A stretch of DNA of 56,121 bases from Desulfobacterium sp. (GTDB taxonomy: Bacteria; Desulfobacterota; Desulfobacteria; Desulfobacterales; Desulfobacteraceae): contig JAEINR010000031.1 in NCBI GenBank assembly GCA_016342325.1, positions 1-56,121 of the forward strand, read 5' to 3'. The translations under genes were made by a program, and so were the position numbers. Below, one piece after another: positions 1-7,679 of the stretch (position 1 is the stretch's first letter; every line of letters starts with the position of its first letter). Below the pieces are notes generated by a model. It made no database searches and was not told where the DNA came from. It saw nothing but the letters and a program-made list of their open reading frames with translations.

Positions 1-71
1 GATTTAGTTTTTAAACGCTATCTCGACCGGACAAGATAATTGACGCGAACCGGACAAAGTAATTGACGCGA
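1..71. mobile_element. Terminal end of an insertion sequence (IS21-like?), truncating the next gene
   Basis: Two direct copies of a 23-bp unit (ACCGGACAAGATAATTGACG and three more bases) lie at 26-48 and 49-71, differing at two positions. Tandem repeats of this kind are typical of the terminal transposase-binding sites of IS21-family elements. The homology of the following kinase starts abruptly just after the second copy, so this looks like the outer end of an element that lies mostly before base 1. No transposase is visible, so the family assignment is inference. Confidence 0.5.
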
Positions 72-79
72 GACATGCG

Positions 80-1492
80 ATGTTGAAAATAGAGAAAGGC
101 AGTGACATCCTTCCCTATTTTAATAAAATAAATCAAGCATGTAATCGGGCAAAAGATCTGGTACACCAGATCCTAACCTTCAGCCGCCAAACCAATCAGA
201 CGCTAAAACCGGTTAAAATGAGCTCTGTACTGAAAGAGGCTATGAAATTGCTGACGGCATCTTTACCGTCAACAATTAATCTTGATTTGAATATCAAGTC
301 TGATTCAAGGATAATGGCCGATGCCACACAGATTTATCAGGTGATTTACAATTTATGCATAAATGCGGCACAAGCCATCGAAAATGAAATCGGATTTATT
401 AACGTAGGCTTGAGCGATGCACAGATAAATGAAGAGCACTCCTTATCCCATCCTGAATTGAAACCTGGGAAATATATCAAGCTGTCTGTCTTGGATTCCG
501 GTCATGGCATCTCTTTTGATAATCAGGATAAAATTTTTGAGCCCTATTATACGACCAAGCCGGAGGGGAAAGGTACAGGAATGGGGCTTGCCCTAGCCCA
601 TGGCATCATAACAAATCATGAAGGTTCAATCACCGTATACAGCGAGCCTGGAAAAGGGACAACCTTTGATGTCTATTTTCCGGTTTTTAAAAGAAAAGAA
701 GGGGAGGTGGCCGGCGTTGCACCCTTTGAACCATTGCCAACAGGAAGTGAACGGATTTATCTGGTTGATGATGAAGAAGAGATCGTTGAGGTGGAACGCC
801 AGATGTTAGAAAAGCTGGGTTATAAGGTGACGACGAAAACAAGTAGTATAAAGGCATTGGAAGAATTTTGCTCAACTCCGGAGGAGTTTGATCTATTTAT
901 TACAGATATGACAATGCCCGAAATGACAGGGTATCAGCTGGCTGAAAAGCTGAAAAACATACGACCAGACTTGCCGATCATTCTTTGCAGTGGATACAAC
1001 CAAGAGATCTCAGCTAAAAGGACAAAGGAAATCGGTATAAATACAGTTGCCTTGAAACCAATCACCATGGTCGATTTATCCAAAATCATAAGAAAAGTCC
1101 TGGATCGAAAAAACATAGATCGCAGACAAAATGAAAGATTCAATATTAAAGAAAAGGCCGTTGCCATAGCCAAATCAGATCCCATGGGGAAATACAAAAT
1201 CATTGATATCAGCTGGGGTGGGCTTGCCATTCGTTCCCATGATGTGACCGGATTTCATCAAGATTTCAATGAATTGGCAATAAACATCGTCGATAAGGGT
1301 ATTCTGTTGGATAAAGTCCCCTGCAAAATTATTTCGGATGAGGGTTCACATTCAACGCTTCAGGTGTCCCAAAAAAGACGTGGCATACAATTCGGAAAAT
1401 TGGCATATAACCAGTTAACGGTCTTGGATCATTTGATTCAAAACTATACGGTTGGGAGCGGTCCTAATCCGCCGGCACACTCCTATAGATAG
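80..1492 (+). pseudogene. 5'-truncated hybrid sensor kinase: HATPase, receiver and PilZ domains
   Basis: The 470 residues read as the remainder of a hybrid histidine kinase. Residues 1-45 are the second half of a dimerisation helix pair ending ILTFSRQ. An HATPase domain follows with N-box NLCINAAQAI, G1 box DSGHGIS and G2 box GKGTGMGLALAHGI. A receiver domain starting IYLVDDEEE spans about 225-345, with acceptor aspartate in FITDMTMPE. A C-terminal PilZ-like domain follows (RRQNERFNI, then DISWGGLAI), the type that binds c-di-GMP. The H-box histidine is absent: in-frame sequence upstream reaches a stop at 41-43 inside the insertion-sequence repeats. The ATG at 80 is probably an internal methionine, so the gene is likely inactive as a kinase, although the receiver and PilZ parts could still fold if translated. 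Confidence 0.8.
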
Positions 1493-1607
1493 TCTCCCAC
1501 GGGATCCTCAATCTGGGGGCCGGACCCACCAAACGAATCGGCATTAAAAAGTTACCGATCGGCGCCTCGCAACATTCAAAGGGTATGAACATTAGATCAG
1601 ATTTAGA

Positions 1608-2966
1608 TCATGACCCGTTGTCCAGCAATTTACGGTACAGGGTTTTCCTGCTGATACCAAGTATTTCCGCGGCTTTTGACCGGTTTCCATCCACATGCTT
1701 GATAACCTTGAGGATATGATTTTTTTCCAGGTCTTCAAGGGTGGTAAACAGGGGGGCGGGAACACCGTCGTTCCCATCCGCTGTTTCAAGAAGTTCAAGG
1801 GGCAGGCAGCGTTCGGTGATGGCATTGTTCTCAGCCAGGATAACGCCCCTTTCCATTACATTATGAAGTTCCCGGACATTGCCGGGCCAGTCATAGGCCA
1901 TGAGGCGTTCCATGGCATTCTTTGAAACCGTGTGGGGCATTGTGCCGAAACTCATCTTCCCCAGAAAATATTCCACAAGAACGGGAATTTCCTCTTTTCG
2001 TTTACGCAACGGAAGAATCTTTATGGAGAAAACGTTGAGTCGGTGAAAAAGGGCCTCACTGAATCGCCCCTTTGCCACCTCCTCTTTCAGGTCTCGATTG
2101 GTTGCAAAGATAAATCGGATATCCACCTTTATCTCATTCTTATCCCCCACAGGACGAAAGGTCTGATTCTCCATGACCCGGAGCAGGGACGCCTGAACCC
2201 CCACGGTCAGTTCACCAATCTCGTCCAGAAACAAGGTGCCCTGGTCTGCAAGGGCCAGGAGTCCGTTCCTGGACTCTTCAGCGCCGGTAAAAGCACCTTT
2301 GCAATAACCGAACAACTCGCTTCGTATCAACTCCTCCTGCAGGGTGGCACAGTTTTTTGTTATCAAGGGATTGTCCCCCCTCAGGCTCAGGCCATGGAGC
2401 TGCCTTGCAAAAACACTCTTACCGCTGCCGCTTTCCCCGGTAATCAGCACGGGAACCGACGTTGGGGCAACCTTGCCGATGAGAAACCGAACCTCCTCCA
2501 TAGCTGCGGAATGGCCCACGATCTGCTCAGGGTAATTCCTGTTTGTTCGGTCCCCCTGGCTTTTCAAAAACGCTTGTCTGTGAAGGCATCCCCTTTGATA
2601 GGCCTTTTCAACCACCTGTTCCAGACGCCCCAGGTCAAAGGGCTTTGTGATATAGTCGCAGGCCCCTGTCTTCATGGCCTCCACCGCATCGTCCACATCG
2701 CCGTACCCGGTGATCAAAATAATCTGGATCGCCAGGATCTCCTCCTGGAACCTGGACATGAGTTCAATGCCATTGGCATCGGGAAGGCTGATATCCAAAA
2801 CAATGACGTCAAACACATCCTTCCGGATGGCGGCAAGGGCTTCTTTGGCATTCCCGGCCGTTGTGATGCTCCGCCGGGAAGAGGTTAATTCCTTTTCGAG
2901 TAATCGGCGGATGGATTTTTCATCGTCCACCACAAGAATATTAATCATGTTTGGTTGTTCAGTCAT
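1608..2966 (-). CDS. NtrC-family sigma-54-dependent response regulator
   Basis: This is a DNA-binding activator of sigma-54 RNA polymerase controlled by phosphorylation. The receiver domain (residues 1-120) has acidic pair DD and phospho-acceptor D58 in VIVLDISLP. The AAA+ domain (about 150-385) shows Walker A GESGSGKS, the sigma-54 contact loop GAFTGA and Walker B LFLDEIGEL. A Fis-type helix-turn-helix (NRSKAAEILGISRKTLYRKL) ends the protein. The ATG at 2966 is preferred; an in-frame GTG at 2975 and an ATG at 2948 are alternatives. It lies 11 bp downstream of the kinase stop and is surely co-transcribed with it, making the two a cognate pair. Targets are not shown by the sequence; the adjacent alcohol dehydrogenase operon is the obvious candidate. 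Confidence 0.93.
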   Translation of the reverse strand: MTEQPNMINILVVDDEKSIRRLLEKELTSSRRSITTAGNAKEALAAIRKDVFDVIVLDISLPDANGIELMSRFQEEILAIQIILITGYGDVDDAVEAMKTGACDYITKPFDLGRLEQVVEKAYQRGCLHRQAFLKSQGDRTNRNYPEQIVGHSAAMEEVRFLIGKVAPTSVPVLITGESGSGKSVFARQLHGLSLRGDNPLITKNCATLQEELIRSELFGYCKGAFTGAEESRNGLLALADQGTLFLDEIGELTVGVQASLLRVMENQTFRPVGDKNEIKVDIRFIFATNRDLKEEVAKGRFSEALFHRLNVFSIKILPLRKRKEEIPVLVEYFLGKMSFGTMPHTVSKNAMERLMAYDWPGNVRELHNVMERGVILAENNAITERCLPLELLETADGNDGVPAPLFTTLEDLEKNHILKVIKHVDGNRSKAAEILGISRKTLYRKLLDNGS

Positions 2967-2977
2967 TTTCCACACAT

Positions 2978-4252
2978 TTAGCTTTTCAGCTCTGATTTTC
3001 GTGTTATTTTGGCAAGAGAATCATAGCACCGCTTTGGTTCTGGCTTGTCCAGGTTAAGGTCTGGGAATTTAATTTTAAAAACGGTTCCGTGGGCTTCTTT
3101 GCTGTTCACGGTGATCTCTCCGTTGTGCTGCTTGATGATATTATAACAGATGGATAACCCGATGCCGGTTCCCTTATCCACAGGCTTTGTGGTAAAAAAG
3201 GGGTCAAAGAGCCTGTCCAGTATTTCAGGTGCAATGCCACAGCCATTGTCCTCGACCGAAAGCGTGACCCAGGGGCCCTGCTTTTCCGTACGGATATGCA
3301 GTCTGCCATGGTTTTCTACGGCATCCATGGCATTACAGATGATGTTGAGTATCACCTGCTTCAATTCGCCGGCATTGCCTTGAACCCTTGGAATCCCGGT
3401 GGCAAAATCAAGGTCGATTTCCAGCATAGGATCGTTTTTCAAGCGGTTGTTCAACAGTTTCAGTACATCGATTACCAGATCTTTCAGATCCACCGGCGTA
3501 AAATCGATCTTTTTCCTGGGGCTGAAGGTGAGCAACCCCTTTACAATATCCCGGCAACGGTTGCCCTCGGCAATGATGGTTTCGATATACTCATTGAAAT
3601 CCGCCATGAGCTCACGGTTTTCCGGGTTGTCTGCCAGGTTGCCCTCAAGTCTTGGCAGCCGACGCTTGAGTCCTTCTGAAAATCCGCTGATGGCGGTCAA
3701 AGGGTTGTTTATTTCATGGGCAACACCGGCGGCAAGGACCCCCACGGTGACCATTTTCCTAGAATAGTGATATTTCTCCTGGTACTCTTTTTCCCGGGTC
3801 ACATCCCGCATGAGAAGCAGAAACCTGAATATTTTTTTGCTGGAATCCAGCATGGGGGATACCGTGACTTCAAATTGATGATTTTTGTTGTCAATCTGAT
3901 AGACAAGCAACTGACGGCAGACCTTGCCAGTCTTTTGGGCATTTATGATGGGGCACTCCGGGCAGGGGGTTGTCTGGTTTTTAAAAATTTCATAGCACAA
4001 CCGCCCTTCCGGATTTTCACAATCAAAACTTTCCGAGAACAGGCTATTCACAGATATGATGGTGAAATTCAATGACACAATGGCCATCACATCGGAGATA
4101 CCATCAAAAACAGCCTGGAGTTGGCGCTGCTTGCGCTCGAGTTTGAGGTTGGTTGCCTGGAGCTCGGCTACCTTATTTTTCACCTCACCAAAAAAACCCA
4201 GTTTGGTCGACTCAAGACCGACGATATCTTCCAGGGTTGTGGGTTTATTCAT
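2978..4252 (-). CDS. Cytosolic PAS-domain sensor histidine kinase
   Basis: A 424-residue kinase without membrane segments. An N-terminal coiled region (1-45) leads into a PAS domain (about 45-155) rich in cysteines, including a CPEC pair at 97-100. HisKA follows with H-box AAGVAHEINNPLTAISGF (H179), then HATPase with N-box NIICNAMDA, DNGCGIAPE and GTGIGLSIC. The Cys-bearing PAS suggests a redox, metal or small-ligand signal, but this is inference. ATG 4252 overlaps the dehydrogenase stop in a TGATG arrangement and is preferred to the GTG at 4258. The sigma-54 activator follows directly, so the pair senses something tied to alcohol or aldehyde metabolism. Confidence 0.92.
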   Translation of the reverse strand: MNKPTTLEDIVGLESTKLGFFGEVKNKVAELQATNLKLERKQRQLQAVFDGISDVMAIVSLNFTIISVNSLFSESFDCENPEGRLCYEIFKNQTTPCPECPIINAQKTGKVCRQLLVYQIDNKNHQFEVTVSPMLDSSKKIFRFLLLMRDVTREKEYQEKYHYSRKMVTVGVLAAGVAHEINNPLTAISGFSEGLKRRLPRLEGNLADNPENRELMADFNEYIETIIAEGNRCRDIVKGLLTFSPRKKIDFTPVDLKDLVIDVLKLLNNRLKNDPMLEIDLDFATGIPRVQGNAGELKQVILNIICNAMDAVENHGRLHIRTEKQGPWVTLSVEDNGCGIAPEILDRLFDPFFTTKPVDKGTGIGLSICYNIIKQHNGEITVNSKEAHGTVFKIKFPDLNLDKPEPKRCYDSLAKITRKSELKS

Positions 4253-5394
4253 CACCACACCCCTTCACAGATCTGCATCATATCTTCAGCCGTTGCCTGT
4301 CTTGGATTGCTCAACAGGCACGAATCATAGGTCGCCATCTTACATATCTGGGGTAATGCGGACCGGTCAGGCACGATATCACGCAACCGGGTGGCCACCC
4401 CAAGGCTTTGAAAATACCCTTCAAGCTGCTCAATGCCTGCAAGGGCTGTTGCCCGGGGGGATGCAAGGGATCGACCCAGGACAACCTCCCCTATCTGGGC
4501 GATTTTATCCGTACATTCGCAAAGATTATACCGCATCACCTCGGGAAGAAGTATGGGATGAATCGTACCGTGGACCGCATCCAGCATGCCGCCCAGGGAA
4601 TGGGCAAGGGCATGGTCCAGCCCCAGGCTTGCATTGCTGAAAGCCATTGCAGCAGATGTGCCTGCCATGCTCAGTTTTTCCAGATTATCCATGGAACGAT
4701 TCTCCAGGGCCAGGGGCAGGTATTTCACAATAAGCTCGATGGCTTTTAAGGAATGCACTTCGGTCATGGGAGAGGCGATCCTTGAAACATGGGCCTCAAC
4801 CGCATGGGAGAGTGCATCCACGGCAGCAGCAATGATAAGTTCCCGGGATTTTGTAACCAGAAGAGCGGGATCGACAATGGAGATATCGGGAACCAGGGTC
4901 CGGCTGATGATGGACATCTTCACCTGGCGGTCCATGTCCGTTATAATGGCAAATTGTGAGATGTCAGACCCGCTGCTGGCCGTTGAAGGAATGAAAATCA
5001 TGGGCGGAAGGGGTCGTTTGATGCGGTTTGCACCTTCATAATCATTCACCCGGCCACCGTTGCTGGCAACAAGGGCTATTCCCTTAGCAGCATCCATGGG
5101 ACTTCCCCCGCCCAGGGTAAGCACCACATCACATCCATGTTTTTTATATAAAAGCGCGCCTTTTTCGATCTCCTTGTCCCGTGGATTGGGAGAGATATCG
5201 GAATAGTAAACCCACTTGAGATGTTCTTTATCCAGGATCTCAAACACCTGATCGATCCATCCGGATTTTTCCAGGCCCGGATCAGAGACAAAAAAGATTC
5301 TTTCGGCGCCAAGCCGCTTGGCGCACATTCCGGTATATTTCAAGCTGCCCCGCCCAAAAAAGATTTCCGGAACTGAAAATTTCAAAACATCCAT
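4252..5394 (-). CDS. Iron-containing alcohol dehydrogenase (ErcA-like)
   Basis: A group III NAD(P)-dependent alcohol dehydrogenase of 380 residues, usual for the family. The nucleotide motif GGGSPMDAAKG, the tail of the N-terminal domain (TASSGSD) and metal ligands in AAAVDALSHAVEAH and GLDHALAHSLGG...HG are all present. It starts at ATG 5394 (MDVLKFSVPEIFFGRG), where family homology begins and an AAAGGG ribosome site sits upstream; the longer frame to 5448 adds an unlike stretch. It heads an operon with a PAS kinase and an NtrC-type regulator. In Pseudomonas a similar dehydrogenase, ErcA, sits beside a sensor kinase and has a regulatory role, so this protein may be enzymatic, regulatory or both. 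Substrate unknown. Confidence 0.9.
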   Translation of the reverse strand: MDVLKFSVPEIFFGRGSLKYTGMCAKRLGAERIFFVSDPGLEKSGWIDQVFEILDKEHLKWVYYSDISPNPRDKEIEKGALLYKKHGCDVVLTLGGGSPMDAAKGIALVASNGGRVNDYEGANRIKRPLPPMIFIPSTASSGSDISQFAIITDMDRQVKMSIISRTLVPDISIVDPALLVTKSRELIIAAAVDALSHAVEAHVSRIASPMTEVHSLKAIELIVKYLPLALENRSMDNLEKLSMAGTSAAMAFSNASLGLDHALAHSLGGMLDAVHGTIHPILLPEVMRYNLCECTDKIAQIGEVVLGRSLASPRATALAGIEQLEGYFQSLGVATRLRDIVPDRSALPQICKMATYDSCLLSNPRQATAEDMMQICEGVW

Positions 5395-5717
5395 GGAATA
5401 AAAACCCTTTATTATATGAACCTCGTTAACAGAATGTACAGTTAACACAAGTATTCAGCGAAAACAAGGATGGGTTGTCCCCCCAGAAAGAGGGATCAAA
5501 ATAGAGCGGCTAAAGTGCGCAATATCCGTATTTGGTTCTGAACAGGGGTGATTATATTTTTGGCGTTTGCCCAAGGTGGCGTAAGGCGTGTACATGGGTG
5601 GATGAGGAGTGCGGGGGCCGTGCTGATGGTTCTGGGTTCTGTCATGATCCTGCTCTGGGAATGCGCAGGATTCAAACCCAGAACTTGATTTCTAAAAAAT
5701 ATTTTTTCCGGTTGAAA
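5395..5717. other. Gene-free leader of the alcohol dehydrogenase operon
   Basis: No convincing gene. Near the dehydrogenase start, two GTTAAC hexamers (5425-5430 and 5441-5446) flank a TGTACA palindrome, a possible regulator site. I looked for a GG-N10-GC sigma-54 promoter on the minus strand and did not find a good one. The rest holds nothing I recognise. Confidence 0.35.
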
Positions 5718-6041
5718 TTAGATGGACATGGAAAATCCCACACAATAATCCCCTTCATAGGGACCGGCCTTAAAACGTGTGACATGGCGCATCTCAACCT
5801 TGATCTCCAGGCTGCCCTTGGGATTGATGTAGTTCATCTTCATCACCACCCCGGTTGTCAGGGTTTCCAAAACCGTGTCCTGGTCAGCCTTGACAAGCAT
5901 ACCAACGCCCCCCTGACAAATATTCAACACCTTAAACTGGTATTCCCTGCCGCTGATGACGACCTCAAGGAGATGCCCCGTATCCGAAGGGCCAATGCAG
6001 TTCCGTTTTTCCGAGCGTTTATCCTGTGCTGACTTTCCCAT
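5718..6041 (-). CDS. Stand-alone PilZ-domain protein
   Basis: A 107-residue protein made almost entirely of one PilZ-like domain. It has an N-terminal basic stretch (KRSEKRNCI), a VLNICQGGVGMLV segment matching the [DN]-x-S-x-x-G region, and a C-terminal beta pattern ending in CVGFSMSI. The RxxxR part of the c-di-GMP site is only loosely present (KRSEKR) and the usual serine is C or Q, so binding is uncertain. It would act in the cytosol as a c-di-GMP effector or a degenerate PilZ adaptor. Start ATG 6041 follows an AAGGA ribosome site, although very closely. It stands alone; the next gene is an IS relic. Confidence 0.7.
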   Translation of the reverse strand: MGKSAQDKRSEKRNCIGPSDTGHLLEVVISGREYQFKVLNICQGGVGMLVKADQDTVLETLTTGVVMKMNYINPKGSLEIKVEMRHVTRFKAGPYEGDYCVGFSMSI

Positions 6042-6131
6042 TCCTTAGACCCCATTATAGATACGTTCACAATGCAACCCAAACTATTTTCAGCACTATA
6101 TACCTCTGGCAGAATTCTGCAAACAGATAGT

Positions 6132-7207
6132 TTTGACATTCTCCTCCCTAAAGGAAGGAGATTCTTGGGCTTAAGCCGCAACCGGCTTAATATTTCCACA
6201 AGCTAACACGGCATGCCCTGCCGCTAAAATATTTAAAGATGCGTTCAGACCGGATTTTGCATTTACATTTTTCCCGGGACTTTCAGTAGTCCCCTTGGCT
6301 GACTTGCTCATATTCGACACCTTCAAATCTTCAAGAACCACCACTTGGTTTTCGTTTGTGATTGAATTGGATTTTTTGTGAAGGAAATCTTTTCGAGTAT
6401 CAGCTATTTTTATGTGAAGGTTTTGCACTTTACGTATCTGCTTGTTCCAGTTATTTGAAAACTTAACTTTCCGAGCAAGATCTTTTTGAGCTTTTGCAAG
6501 TTTGCCCTCAGTCTCTTTGAAACTATTTAACGGTTCTATTACCGTTCCATCGGAAAGTGTAGCAAATTTGGAGACACCTAAATCAATTCCAACTGCTTTT
6601 CCCGAAGGGTGTCTTGAAATAGAAACTTCTTTTTCAGTTTGAATTGACACAAACCAGTGTTTTCCTTTCCTGCTAACAGTTACATTCTTCGGCGTACCTT
6701 CAATTTCCCTGCTATTAAAATAACTGACCCAACCTATTTTAGGTAAAAATATTTGATTGTCCCGAAACTTAAAACCTTGAGGGTATTTGAAAGAATCTCC
6801 CAACCCACGTTTTTTAAAAACTGGGAATTCCTTATTTGGTTGTTTTTTGTCAAATGCGTCTTTTAGTGCCCGGTCAAGATTTGTCAGAGTTTGTTGAAGT
6901 GTTTGAGAAGGTGCTGTTTTCAAAAAAGATGTTTCGTCATCTTTTTTCCAATCAACCAGGTTTGATGCAAGGTCATTATACGAAAAAATCTTCTTATTTC
7001 CCTCAAGAGATTCCTTTTGCATGGCAAGAGTTCCCATCATTTTCAGAAAGATACTGGAAAGGTGTATTGTGGTCTCCATCTTACTTCGCCAGTTCATGTG
7101 GTGGTGCTCCTATCACCATTATCAAACAATACATAGAAGACCCGCAAAAACCAGTCTAACGGCTGGGTGCCTTACATTCCCGCCCTGAAGGATGGGGCTT
7201 TACGGCA
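6132..7207. mobile_element. IS200/IS605-like element, tnpB-only and defective
   Basis: The tnpB relic is bounded by two similar subterminal imperfect hairpins in the same orientation. At 6134-6170 the core is CTCCTCCCTAAAGGAAGGAG followed by ATTCTTGGGC; at 7173-7200 it is CCCGCCCTGAAGGATGGGG. Same-direction subterminal hairpins rather than inverted repeats are characteristic of Y1-transposase (IS200/IS605) elements. No tnpA is present, so any movement would depend on another copy. Exact ends are approximate. It sits between a PilZ gene and the glp control region. Confidence 0.65.
6171..7097 (-). pseudogene. tnpB: TnpB (OrfB) nuclease relic with internal deletion
   Basis: TnpB proteins are RNA-guided RuvC nucleases of IS200/IS605 elements, usually about 370-400 residues. 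This 308-residue version keeps the wedge/RuvC-I region (KAVGIDLGVSKFATLSDG) and the RuvC-II glutamate (VVVLEDLKVSNMSKS). After KSGLN it jumps directly to ASLNILAAGHAVLACG, a segment normally found at the far C-terminus. The CxxC...CxxC zinc finger and the third catalytic aspartate (normally in DxNAxxNI) are therefore missing. The first 30 or so residues (MNWRSKMETTIHL) do not resemble a normal TnpB start, so the 5' end may be frameshifted too. A cutting-active nuclease is very unlikely; RNA or DNA binding might persist. Confidence 0.8.
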
Positions 7208-7287
7208 CGTTGGATAAAAGCCAAAATTCTATAACCCATTTGAACACCTGCCTTTCTCACATTATTGGATTATTGGCAGCGATTGAA

Positions 7288-7323
7288 TGTTCGAAATTGT
7301 TCGATTGTGTTCAAAAACGATCA
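7288..7323. promoter_or_regulatory. Three TGTTC half-sites phased at 10 bp (GlpR-like operator cluster)
   Basis: TGTTC occurs at 7288, 7298 and 7308, exactly one helical turn apart, and the last copy pairs with CGATCA to give TGTTCAAAAACGATCA (7308-7323). This resembles the E. coli GlpR operator consensus (ATGTTCG-N-CGAACAT) and matches a second box at 7529-7544 in 14 of 16 positions. It lies about 360 bp upstream of glpA. Binding by a DeoR-type GlpR is inferred; no glpR gene is in the window. Confidence 0.5.
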
Positions 7324-7527
7324 TTGGAGAGCGAAAATATGGGCCAGGCCAATATTGAAGGAATGGCGCTACAACAGCTTGGATGACGCCCTGAAAATGA
7401 GAAACACAAAGACATCGATCCGTTTAAGAACTTGATTTTTTCACCGATCCTCCCATGGACTCGGATTTAAGTTTTTAAAAGAACAAGCTGTTTGGAAATA
7501 TAAAAACATCCCATCATATTTTTTTTA

Positions 7528-7545
7528 ATGTTCACAAACGAACAC
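7528..7545. promoter_or_regulatory. GlpR-like operator upstream of glpABC
   Basis: TGTTCACAAACGAACA at 7529-7544 is a near-perfect inverted repeat (TGTTC/GAACA with one inner mismatch). It closely fits the glycerol-3-phosphate repressor consensus known from enterobacteria. It is about 135 bp upstream of the glpA start. A short T-tract (7519-7526) precedes it. The rest of 7324-7679 holds no convincing gene. Confidence 0.55.
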
Positions 7546-7679
7546 TTGTGATAGACATAGGTTATGAAAATTCTCAAAAAAGGCGGTAACACTAGGGCAA
7601 TGCCAGGTGCCGAACTGAATGGGGAACGTGTCCGGCGAGGTGTTCAGACTTCAACCCGGGATGCTGGAGGTTATATAAC

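Noticed and set aside
1932-2888. A 318-codon plus-strand frame
   Set aside because: Antisense to the sigma-54 regulator, no ribosome site and no recognisable domain.
5532-6032. A 166-codon plus-strand frame
   Set aside because: Largely antisense to the PilZ gene; the non-overlapping part lacks a ribosome site and resembles nothing.
7192-7386. A 64-codon plus-strand frame beginning in the IS end
   Set aside because: It starts within the IS605 terminal hairpin and runs through the GlpR-like boxes; better explained as regulatory DNA.
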